Below, piece by piece: positions 16,549-24,278 of a DNA stretch of 64,000 nt. This DNA comes from Mesorhizobium sp. NFR06. GTDB lineage: Bacteria > Pseudomonadota > Alphaproteobacteria > Rhizobiales > Rhizobiaceae. A program made the position numbers and the translations under genes. The stretch is taken from contig NZ_FOVT01000003.1 of NCBI RefSeq assembly GCF_900115245.1, positions 124,001 through 188,000 of the forward strand, in the 5' to 3' direction. Each line of letters opens with the position of its first letter. Position 1 is the stretch's first letter. The notes beneath the pieces are model-generated. The model had not been told where the DNA came from and made no database searches. It saw nothing but the letters and a program-made list of their open reading frames with translations.

Positions 16549-17466
16549 ATGAAAGCCCAAGCGCAAGTTCCAGTTGCACACCAGGCCGCCAGCGATCCTG
16601 AGGCGGTCGCACGGCCAGCCCTTACCGGATGGGCCAACGCGGTGCCGCCGCATGTCTGGTTCTGCGTCAGCGCCGTGTTCCACTATCTCGGGCCAGCTTT
16701 CGCCGTGCTGCTTTTCGCTGAGGTAGGGGTGCTCGGCATGGCTTGGCTGCGCATCGCCACCGCCGCCCTCATCTTTGCCCCTTTGACCAAACCCTGGCGC
16801 GTTTTCGCCCGCGCCGACCGCGCTCAGCGACGGCTGCTGCTGGCCTTCGGAGCGTGCCTGGCGGTGATGAACTGCTCGTTCTATCTCGCGCTCGATCGCC
16901 TGCCGATCTCGCTGGTGGCAGCGATCGAGTTCGTCGGCACCATCGGCGTGGCGCTGGTCGGCCTGCGCAGCCGGCGCAACGTTGCGGCGCTGGCCGTTGC
17001 CGTTATCGGCACATTGCTGCTCATCGATGTCAAATGGTCGAGCGATCCGGTCGGCCTGTTCTGGGCCTTTTTGAATGGGGCCCTGTTCGTCGGCTACATC
17101 GTGATCGGTCACCGCGTCGCCCGAACCGGCATCGGCATTGCCGGCCTGGGCACCGCCATGGCGATAGCACTGCTCATCGTGTTGCCCATCGGCTTGCGCG
17201 AAGCACTGCCGGCCATGTCCTCGCCAAAACTGCTGTTCGCCGCCATCGGCGTCGGCGTCTGCTCCTCGGTCATCCCTTACATCTGCGACCAAATCGCCAT
17301 GGCGCGGCTGCCGCGCGCGAGCTTCGCGCTGATGCTGTCGCTCCTGCCGCTGACCGCGACGCTGATCGGTGTCATCGTGTTACGCCAGGTGCCGAGCCTC
17401 ACCGATTGCCTCGGTATCGCACTGGTGATCGCGGGCGTCGCCTTTCACAAGCCGGCGTCCGAGTGA
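16549..17466 (+). CDS. EamA/DMT family transporter (RhtA-like)
   Basis: This 305-residue inner-membrane protein has about ten hydrophobic segments in two EamA repeats (about residues 35-150 and 165-300). The signature GLRSRRNVAALAVAVIGTLLL and the second-repeat ending LTATLIGVIVLRQVPSLTDCLGIALVIAGV resemble RhtA-type exporters of threonine and homoserine. The first 25 residues are polar and cytoplasmic. The divergent Lrp-type regulator suggests an amino-acid or related metabolite as substrate. Confidence 0.9.
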   Translation: MKAQAQVPVAHQAASDPEAVARPALTGWANAVPPHVWFCVSAVFHYLGPAFAVLLFAEVGVLGMAWLRIATAALIFAPLTKPWRVFARADRAQRRLLLAFGACLAVMNCSFYLALDRLPISLVAAIEFVGTIGVALVGLRSRRNVAALAVAVIGTLLLIDVKWSSDPVGLFWAFLNGALFVGYIVIGHRVARTGIGIAGLGTAMAIALLIVLPIGLREALPAMSSPKLLFAAIGVGVCSSVIPYICDQIAMARLPRASFALMLSLLPLTATLIGVIVLRQVPSLTDCLGIALVIAGVAFHKPASE

Positions 17467-17500
17467 TCCGGCCGACATGGCCATTGAGCTGTGCCGAGAT

Positions 17501-18418
17501 TCAGGCCAGCTTCTCCTTCAAAAACGCGATCGTCCGCCCCCAGGCGAGATCGGCTGCCTTCTTGTCATAGCGCGCGGCCGAGGTGTCGTTGTTGAAGGCA
17601 TGGTTGGCGCCGTCATAGACATAAACCTTGTATTCGACATGCGCGGCGTCGAGCGCCTTCTTGTAGGCGTCGATGCCGGCATTGGTCCGGCTGTCGAGGC
17701 CGGCATAGTGCAAGAGCAGCGCTGCCTTGATCTTCCCAACGTCCTCAGCCTTGGGCTGCATGCCGTAATAGGCAACGCCGGCGCTGAGGTCTGGCGCATG
17801 GACGGCAAGTTGGTTCACCGCGCCGCCGCCCCAGCAAAAGCCGACCGCACCGACCTTGCCGTTGCCGTCCTTGAGGCTCTTGAGATAGGCGACCGTCGCC
17901 ACGCCGTCGGCCGCGACTTGGGCGGCGTCGAGCTTGGCGAACATGTCGCGGGCCTTGTCCTCGTCGGACGGTGTGCCGCCAAGCGGTGACAGGAAATCCG
18001 GCGCCAGCGCGACGAACCCTTCCAGCGCCACGCGCCGGGCGACATCGCGGATATGCGGGTTGAGGCCCCTGTTCTCGTGGACGACGATGACGGTGCCGAG
18101 CTTGCCCGACTGGCCGGCCGGCCTCACCAGATAGCCTTTCATCTCGCCGCTGCTGCCGGGATAGCTGATGTCCTCGCCCTTGACGCGCTTGTCGTCCTCG
18201 GCGACGATCGCCGCCTGGGCCGAATTGGCGGCCAGCATCGGCGCGATCGCCGCCGCCGCGGCGCCCGAGCCCGCCAGCTTCGTCAATTGCTCCATGAAGC
18301 GGCGTCGGTCGAGCGTCAGATGGGTATATTCGTCATAGGCATCGATCATCGCCTGGGTAATCACAGGGTGAGTGATGACAGACTGCGGGGCGACGGGCTT
18401 GGCAACGGGTTCGCTCAT
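17501..18418 (-). CDS. Tat-exported dienelactone hydrolase family protein
   Basis: This 305-residue alpha/beta hydrolase has a Cys-Asp-His triad: C195 in GFCWGGG, D242 in YAGLDSRT and H273 in GANHAFNND. This is the arrangement of dienelactone hydrolase, which opens chloroaromatic lactones. An unusual N-terminus of about 35 residues precedes a twin-arginine signal, DRRRFMEQL (37-45), then a hydrophobic run ending NSAQAA, so export to the periplasm is expected. The start at 18418 (MSEPVAK) has GGAGAGCC upstream. The real substrate is unknown; periplasmic members of this family are common in Rhizobiales. Confidence 0.9.
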   Translation of the reverse strand: MSEPVAKPVAPQSVITHPVITQAMIDAYDEYTHLTLDRRRFMEQLTKLAGSGAAAAAIAPMLAANSAQAAIVAEDDKRVKGEDISYPGSSGEMKGYLVRPAGQSGKLGTVIVVHENRGLNPHIRDVARRVALEGFVALAPDFLSPLGGTPSDEDKARDMFAKLDAAQVAADGVATVAYLKSLKDGNGKVGAVGFCWGGGAVNQLAVHAPDLSAGVAYYGMQPKAEDVGKIKAALLLHYAGLDSRTNAGIDAYKKALDAAHVEYKVYVYDGANHAFNNDTSAARYDKKAADLAWGRTIAFLKEKLA

Positions 18419-18592
18419 GGCTCTCCTCGACGATTTTGGCAAGTTGATCCGCAAGATAGGGTCGGCATCCGCACGGTCCAGTCACACCCCTTTGACGATT
18501 GCGCGACCTGCGGCACGCGCATCACATTTTGGTCATTTCCGAAAACCTTGATGGTGCTGTCACATGAGGACAGGAAGTTGCTGATGCAGCCC

Positions 18593-18711
18593 AAAGCAAT
18601 TCCAGGAAGAGCAATTCCAGGAAAAGTGTGACACGGTTTTCCGTCAGGAATTGCGTCAAAACAAAGAGATAGAGCATTTCGCCGTTTCGGTGAAACGGTG
18701 AAAAGCTCTAG
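18593..18711 (+). repeat. RIME-like dispersed repeat, copy E (most complete)
   Basis: AAAGCAATTCCAGGAAGAGCAATTCCAGGAAAAG shows the first 16-17 bp duplicated in tandem. It is followed by TGTGACACGGTTTTCCGTCAGGAATTGCGTC, AAAACAAAGAGATAGAG and the second hairpin ATTTCGCCGTTTC-ggtGAAACGGTGAAAAGCTC. It lies in the 323-bp gap 18419-18741; I see nothing else clear in that gap. Confidence 0.85.
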
Positions 18712-18741
18712 CCCGATACGAATGACGAAAAGGGGAATGCC

Positions 18742-19179
18742 ATGAACGTCCAGGATATCATCAACACCGTTTCCTCGAAGGCCGGCCTCGATGAGCCCAC
18801 CACCGAGAAGGTCGTCGGCACCATCTTTTCGGTGCTCGAGCACGAGGCGGAAGGCACCAGCGTTTCCTCCTTCTTCGACCAGATCCCCGGCGCCGGTGCG
18901 CTGGCGCAGAAACATGACGTGATGGCCGCCGGCGCGGCGAGCGGTTCGGGCGGCGGCCTGTTGTCGTCGCTGCAAGGCGCGCTTGGCGGCGTGCTTGGCG
19001 AAAAGGCCGGCGCGCTGATCAACGGCGTCGCCGTCCTCCGGGCGTCCGGCCTCGACATGGCGCAGATCCGGCAGGCCGGGGAGACCTTGATCAAGCAGGC
19101 CGAAGCCGCCGCCGGCCCTGATCTGACCAACCAGGTGCTGAACCAGGTGCCGAGCCTGAGGGGCCATCTCGGGCTTTGA
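18742..19179 (+). CDS. Hypothetical protein, DUF2780/DUF2267-like
   Basis: This 145-residue protein starts MNVQDIINTVSSKAGLDEPTTEKVVGTI. It has a helical N-terminal bundle, a Gly/Ala/Ser-rich middle (AAGAASGSGGGLLSSLQGALGGVLGEKAGAL) and a helical C-terminus. The pattern resembles the DUF2780 and DUF2267 groups, but I cannot decide between them. There is no signal peptide. It has its own start region after a repeat and a strong terminator, so it is a single-gene unit. Function is unknown. Confidence 0.75.
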   Translation: MNVQDIINTVSSKAGLDEPTTEKVVGTIFSVLEHEAEGTSVSSFFDQIPGAGALAQKHDVMAAGAASGSGGGLLSSLQGALGGVLGEKAGALINGVAVLRASGLDMAQIRQAGETLIKQAEAAAGPDLTNQVLNQVPSLRGHLGL

Positions 19180-19200
19180 AACGTTCCGTGCGGTCTTGAG

Positions 19201-19236
19201 CGGATCAGCCCTTCGGCAGCGGAGCTGATCCGTTTT
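19201..19236 (+). terminator. Rho-independent terminator
   Basis: The stem CGGATCAGC / GCTGATCCG (9 bp) is followed by TTTT, 22 bp after the stop of the 145-residue hypothetical gene. Confidence 0.9.
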
Positions 19237-19559
19237 GCCAGCCGAACTCAACGGCAGATCGCCTGTTTTGCTCGGAATTTCGACGTTATGCCTACTTTAG
19301 AACCATCCTACATAATCCGGAAACCATGCCCGTAACCGCCAGGGGCCGGTTAACCGCAATTAACCACCCATTAGAAGCTGTATCCGATTGTGCTTATTGA
19401 ACTATCGGTATCCGCATTGGGGGCGGCTGCCCTTTATCGCCTGAGTCAAAGCCCCTCACCCGGAATGGCAATCGGTCGCTCGCGCTGACGAACGCCGGGC
19501 GGCTGTTTGATGAGGTAATAAGGTCCGGCACCCCCGAAATCGAAGAGGGCGACCCGGCC
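19237..19559 (+). promoter_or_regulatory. Long leader/promoter region of the MHYT-GGDEF-EAL gene
   Basis: This stretch of about 320 bp has no convincing gene. It is AT-richer at 19260-19420. It holds three TAACC elements (GTAACCGCC at 19332, TTAACCGCA at 19350, TTAACCACC at 19360), the last two exactly 10 bp apart. That is close to, but one base short of, the TTAA-N7-TTAA of CtrA sites. The downstream 130 bp is GC-rich and may be an untranslated leader. No riboswitch was recognised. Confidence 0.35.
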
Positions 19560-21623
19560 ATGATGCGCGTCATCTCCTGCGTGACAGTCGATCACAATTT
19601 ATGGCTCGTGCTGGTCGCGGCGCTGGTCTGCAGCGCGGGCTCCTGGGCGACCATCCGGCTTTTCCTGCGCGCGCACGAAGCCGGGGACCTGCAGCAGGTC
19701 GGCTGGAATTTCCTGACTTCGGTATGCGCGGGATCGTCCATCTGGTGCACGCATTTCATCGCAATGCTGGCTTACGATCCCGGTGTTCCGATTACCTTCG
19801 ATCCGGTGCTGACGATCGCCTCGCTTTTTATCGCCATCACCGGCACCGCCGCCGGTTTCATCGCGGCGACGACGCGCGCCCCGCGCATTGCCCCGATCTT
19901 CGGCGGCGTCATCGTCGGCCTGGCGATCTCCGGCATGCACTATACAGGCATGGCGGCCTATCATGTCGCTGGCATCGTCGAATGGAACACGACCTATATC
20001 GCCGCCTCTGTCCTGCTTTCCGTGGCGTTTGCCTGCGTCGCGGTGAAAGCCGCCCTGAACGTGCATCTGTCCGGCCGCAACTATTGGGCCGCGGCTGCCC
20101 TGGCGCTCGCCATCGTCAGCCTGCATTTCACCGCAATGGCGGCGGTGCAGGTGACGCCAATGGCAACGCGCGGCACCGAAACCGACACCTTGGCGTTGCA
20201 CGCCATGGCGCTCGGCGTCGCCGTTGCCGGCCTGATCATCATCGGCACCGGCCTTGCAAGCTATCTGATCGATGACCGAACGCGCTCGGAAGCCTTTCAA
20301 CGCCTGCATCACCTGGCCATGAACGACACGCTGACCGGCCTGCCCAACCGGGCGAACTTCAACGACCATCTCGACCGCGAGATCGACCGCGCCCGCGAGC
20401 TCGGCGGTAAGGTGGCGATCGTCGGCATCGATCTAGACCGGTTCAAGGAGATCAACGATATCTGGGGGCACGGCGCCGGCGACCAGACCTTGAAGAACCT
20501 GGCCGACCGCATGAGCGCTCTGCTGCAGGAAGGCGAGTTCGTCGCCCGCCTCGGCGGCGACGAGTTCGCCGGCGTCAAGCGCATGAAAAGCCAGTCGGAC
20601 CTTGTCGATTTCGTTTCGCGCCTTGAATCGGCGCTCTTCGCGCAGGTCAGGTTCGGCGATGTCGAAACCACCACTGGCGCCAGCCTTGGCGTCGCCATTT
20701 ATCCCAACGACGCGCATAACCGCGAAGCGCTGGTCAACAATGCCGACCTTGCCATGTATCGCGCCAAGGCGAATATAACCCAGCACGTCTGCTTCTATGA
20801 GCAGGCCATGGACGAGGCCGTCCGCGCCACCCGGACACTGGCCAACGATCTGCGCGATGCCGCCGAGAATGGACAGCTCGACCTGCACTACCAGGTTCAG
20901 ACCTCGGTCTCGACCGGCGAAGTTCGCGGCTATGAGGCGCTGTTGCGCTGGAAGCATCCGACCAGGGGCAATATTTCTCCGGCCGAGTTCATTCCGCTGG
21001 CCGAGGAAAGCGGCCTCATCCTGCCGCTCGGCGAGTGGGTGCTGCGCACCGCCTGCGCCAAGGCCGCCTCATGGGATCATCCATACAAGGTTGCGGTCAA
21101 TCTCTCCCCGGTCCAGTTCGCCCATGCCGACCTGCCGAAGCTCGTCCACGAGATCTTGCTCGAGACCGGGCTGCGGCCGAGCCGGCTGGAGCTCGAGATC
21201 ACCGAGACTACCATCGTCGCCGACAAGATTCGCACCTTGAACATCCTGCGGCGGATCAAGGCTCTGGGCGTCACCATCGCCATCGACGATTTCGGCACCG
21301 GCTATTCCTCGCTGGAGACGCTGGGCGCCTTCCCGTTCGACAAGATCAAGCTCGACCGTTCCTTCATCTCGGAGGTTGAAACCAGCCCGCAGGCCAAGGC
21401 CATCATCCGCGCCGTGCTGGCGCTCGGCCAGAGCCTGCAAATCCCGGTGCTGGCCGAAGGCGTCGAGACCCACAGCCAATTGTCGATCCTGCGCGCCGAA
21501 GGCTGCAACGAGGCGCAGGGCTTCCTGCTCGGCCGGCCGGCGCCCTTCGCCGAGATCTTCGCGCCGATGCATCGCGACGCAGTCGACGGCGCTGAAATGC
21601 CAGTCCGCCAGGCTGTTGCTTAG
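19560..21623 (+). CDS. MHYT-GGDEF-EAL cyclic-di-GMP signalling protein
   Basis: The protein has 687 residues. The N-terminal seven-segment MHYT sensor (about 1-240) shows the repeated motif as CTHFIAM, GMHYTGM and LHFTAM, proposed to bind a metal and sense oxygen, CO or NO. A GGDEF domain follows (about 255-415; RLGGDEFAG, intact), then an EAL domain (about 430-675) with EAL, the VNLS Asn, ELEITET, DDFGTG, KLDRSF, AEGVE and QGF all present. Both synthesis and breakdown of c-di-GMP look possible. The RxxD inhibitory site before GGDEF is absent. It is inner-membrane and convergent with the PQQ dehydrogenase. Confidence 0.95.
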   Translation: MMRVISCVTVDHNLWLVLVAALVCSAGSWATIRLFLRAHEAGDLQQVGWNFLTSVCAGSSIWCTHFIAMLAYDPGVPITFDPVLTIASLFIAITGTAAGFIAATTRAPRIAPIFGGVIVGLAISGMHYTGMAAYHVAGIVEWNTTYIAASVLLSVAFACVAVKAALNVHLSGRNYWAAAALALAIVSLHFTAMAAVQVTPMATRGTETDTLALHAMALGVAVAGLIIIGTGLASYLIDDRTRSEAFQRLHHLAMNDTLTGLPNRANFNDHLDREIDRARELGGKVAIVGIDLDRFKEINDIWGHGAGDQTLKNLADRMSALLQEGEFVARLGGDEFAGVKRMKSQSDLVDFVSRLESALFAQVRFGDVETTTGASLGVAIYPNDAHNREALVNNADLAMYRAKANITQHVCFYEQAMDEAVRATRTLANDLRDAAENGQLDLHYQVQTSVSTGEVRGYEALLRWKHPTRGNISPAEFIPLAEESGLILPLGEWVLRTACAKAASWDHPYKVAVNLSPVQFAHADLPKLVHEILLETGLRPSRLELEITETTIVADKIRTLNILRRIKALGVTIAIDDFGTGYSSLETLGAFPFDKIKLDRSFISEVETSPQAKAIIRAVLALGQSLQIPVLAEGVETHSQLSILRAEGCNEAQGFLLGRPAPFAEIFAPMHRDAVDGAEMPVRQAVA

Positions 21624-21678
21624 GCAAGAGCGCGCCAGGATCCAGGTCAGGCCGGTCTGCAAACGGCCTCACCTGAAT

Positions 21679-23994
21679 CTACCTAGGCAGCGTGTAGGCC
21701 ATCACATAATCGCCCGGCTTCGTGCCGACCGAGCCGTGACCGCCGGCAACGATGACCACGAACTGGCGGCCATCGGCCACCGTATAGGTCATCGGCGTCG
21801 ACTGTCCGCCGGCCGGCAGCCTCGCCCGCCAGAGCTGCCTGCCTGTGGTGAGGTCATAGGCGCGCAGATAATCGTCGACCGCGGCGCCCAGGAAAGCGAC
21901 GCCGCCTCCCGTGATCATCGGACCGCCGATGCCCGGCACGCCGACCTTGAACGGCAGCGGCAGCGGCGTCATGTCGTAGACGGTGCCGTTGCGGTGCTTG
22001 TAGGCGATGTTTCCCGTCTTGAGGTCGACGCCGGCGACATAGCCCCAGGGCGGCGCCTGGCAGGGAATGCCGAGCGGCGACAGGAACGGTCCCATCACCA
22101 CCGCATAGGGCGCGCCCTCGTTGCGGTTCAGCCCCTGCTCGCTGCCCTTGTTGTTGTCGCCCGGCGGCGGCACGTCGGCTCGCGGGATGAGCTTCGAGGT
22201 GAAGGCAAGATAGGTCGGCATGCCGAACATCACCTGCCGCACGGGATCGACCGCGACGCCGCCCCAGTTGAAGACACCGAAATTGCCCGGATAGATCAGC
22301 GAGCCTTGCAGCGAAGGCGGCGTGTAGCGTCCCTCATAGCGCAGCTTCTTCAGCTCGATCCGGCACGCCAGCTGGTCGAACATGGTGATGCCCCACATGT
22401 CGGCGCCGGTCAGCCGCTCCGGATTGAAGGACAGGTCCGAGGCCGGCTGGGTCGGCGAGGCATGGTCACCCTCGATGGCACCGCCAGGCGCCGGCACCTC
22501 CTTCACCGGGATGATCGGTTCGCCGGTGCGCCGGTCGAGCACGTAGAGGTCACCCTGCTTGGTCGGCCCGACCAGCGCCGGCACGACGCCGCTGCCCGTG
22601 GCGATATCGACCAGCGTCGGCTGGGCCGGCACGTCCATGTCCCACAAATCGTGATGCACGGTCTGCCGCACCCAGCGCAATTGGCCGGTGTTGAGGTCGA
22701 GCGCCGTGATCGAGGACGAGAATTTCTCGACATTGGCGCTACGGCCCATGCCGAGCTGGTCCGGCGTCTGGTTGCCGAGCGGCAAATAGAGCAGCCCGAG
22801 CTTCTCGTCGGCGCTCGCGGTCGACCACATGTTGGGCGAGTTGTTGGTGTACTTCTGCCCGGCCGGAAGCGGCGTCGTCTGGTCGGGATTGCCGGAATCC
22901 CAGTTCCACAAAAGCGCGCCGGTGCCCACATCATAGGCGCGGATGACACCGGACGGCTCTTCGGTCGAATAATTGTCGTTGACCGCGCCGCCGACGATGA
23001 TCTTGCCGCCGACGATCAGCGGCGCCGAGGTCGAATAGTAATAGCCCGACTTCGGATAGGGCATGTTGGCCATCAGATTGAGCGTGCCCCCCTCGGCGAA
23101 GGACGGACAGACCTGCCCGTTCGCGGCGTCGAGCGCGATCAGCCTGGCGTCGGAGGTCGGCAGGTAGACGCGCGCGGCGCAAGGCTGGCCGGCGGCGATC
23201 TTGGCGTCGGCATAGTAGGATACGCCGCGGCAGGTCTGGTGCTGGCGGTTGGGGTCGAGCTTGATCTTCGGATCGTAGCGCCATTTCTCCTTGCCGCTCG
23301 CCGCGTCGATGGCGATGGCGAAATTATGCGGCGTGCAGATGTAGAGCGCGTCGCCCACTTTCAGCGGCGTCACCTGATAAGTGGTCTCGCCGATATCGTC
23401 GGGGCCCTTCACGTCGCCGGTGCGATAGGTCCATGCCGGCTGCAGTTTGGCGACATTGTCGGGTGTGATCTGGTCGAGCGGGGAATAGCGCTGGCCGAAC
23501 GGCGTGCGGCCGTAGAAGCGCCACTCGCCGGCCGGCATGTCGCCGCCGAGATTGGCCGCCGTCGTCATTTTCTCACTGCCAAGCGTGCCGCTGATATCCT
23601 TGGGATCGGCCGTCATCGAATAACCGGCGACGGCTAGCGAGGCGAGCACGGCCAGGATCAGCGGCGCGCGTCCGTCCGGGCCTCTCAAGCCTCGCCTTGA
23701 CCATGGCGTCAGCAGCCACAAGGCGACGAGCACGATGACGCCGCCGCGCGGGCCGAGCTGCCACCAGTCGAAGCCGATTTCCCAGACCGCCCAGCACAGC
23801 GTGGCGAGCACGAACAGCGCATAGAGCCAGAGCGAGGTCGACCTGCGCCTGAACAGCAGCCAGGCGGTGATCAGGAAGACCAGGCCGGCGATCACGTAGT
23901 ACCAGCTGCCGCCCAGCACGGCGAGCCAGATGCCGCCGCCACCAAGAACCAGGCCGATGAGCAAGAGGACGAGGGAGGTGATGGTGACAGCCAA
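21679..23994 (-). CDS. gcd: Membrane-bound PQQ-dependent glucose/quinate/shikimate dehydrogenase
   Basis: This 771-residue protein oxidises an aldose (typically glucose to gluconolactone) in the periplasm and feeds electrons to ubiquinone. About five N-terminal membrane segments (residues 5-135) are followed by an eight-bladed PQQ beta-propeller (about 160-771) with family motifs RYSPLDQITPDNV, ALDAANGQ, HHDLWDMDVPAQPTL and NTPAAGQ-like ends. The start is TTG (23992-23994) with AAGGAG upstream. In rhizobia, Gcd acidification helps to dissolve phosphate. PQQ synthesis genes are not in this window. The substrate could also be quinate or shikimate. Confidence 0.93.
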   Translation of the reverse strand: MAVTITSLVLLLIGLVLGGGGIWLAVLGGSWYYVIAGLVFLITAWLLFRRRSTSLWLYALFVLATLCWAVWEIGFDWWQLGPRGGVIVLVALWLLTPWSRRGLRGPDGRAPLILAVLASLAVAGYSMTADPKDISGTLGSEKMTTAANLGGDMPAGEWRFYGRTPFGQRYSPLDQITPDNVAKLQPAWTYRTGDVKGPDDIGETTYQVTPLKVGDALYICTPHNFAIAIDAASGKEKWRYDPKIKLDPNRQHQTCRGVSYYADAKIAAGQPCAARVYLPTSDARLIALDAANGQVCPSFAEGGTLNLMANMPYPKSGYYYSTSAPLIVGGKIIVGGAVNDNYSTEEPSGVIRAYDVGTGALLWNWDSGNPDQTTPLPAGQKYTNNSPNMWSTASADEKLGLLYLPLGNQTPDQLGMGRSANVEKFSSSITALDLNTGQLRWVRQTVHHDLWDMDVPAQPTLVDIATGSGVVPALVGPTKQGDLYVLDRRTGEPIIPVKEVPAPGGAIEGDHASPTQPASDLSFNPERLTGADMWGITMFDQLACRIELKKLRYEGRYTPPSLQGSLIYPGNFGVFNWGGVAVDPVRQVMFGMPTYLAFTSKLIPRADVPPPGDNNKGSEQGLNRNEGAPYAVVMGPFLSPLGIPCQAPPWGYVAGVDLKTGNIAYKHRNGTVYDMTPLPLPFKVGVPGIGGPMITGGGVAFLGAAVDDYLRAYDLTTGRQLWRARLPAGGQSTPMTYTVADGRQFVVIVAGGHGSVGTKPGDYVMAYTLPR

Positions 23995-24023
23995 GACGGT
24001 GCTCCTTCGACTGTTGCACGCTT

Positions 24024-24127
24024 AAAGCAATTTCAGGAAAAGTGTGAAGCGGTCTTTCCGTCCGGAATTGCATCAAAACAATGAGATGGAGCGGTTCCGC
24101 GTTTCCGTGAAACGATGAACCGCTCCA
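24024..24127 (+). repeat. RIME-like dispersed repeat, copy F
   Basis: AAAGCAATTTCAGGAAAAGTGTGAAGCGGTCTTTCCGTCCGGAATTGC, the spacer ATCAAAACAATGAGATGGAG, and a near-perfect second hairpin (GCGGTTCCGCGTTTC-cgtGAAACGATGAACCGCTC). It lies between the divergent gcd and uvrD-type genes. It is the last copy found in the window. Confidence 0.85.
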
Positions 24128-24278
24128 TAGCGGCTTCCAGGCGACGGCTAGCCGTCCCTGTCCTGCCGGCAGCTTTCCCTCACCCGCTCCGGCTGTCAAG
24201 TTGGAGCCAGACACGCGAAAATAGAACAAAACGTAGACAGTTCTGGTCTTTCGCTCCCGAATCACTACATTCGGGGCG

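Noticed and set aside
21376-23637. 753-codon plus-strand frame opposite the PQQ dehydrogenase
   Set aside because: It is Arg/His-rich, without motifs, and overlaps the intact EAL and gcd genes. It is a shadow of codon bias.
24221-24245. LexA (SOS) box upstream of the uvrD-type helicase
   Set aside because: GAAC-N7-AGAC resembles the rhizobial GAAC-N7-GAAC box but two of four bases in the second half differ. The AGAAC/GTTCT dyad spacing also does not fit.
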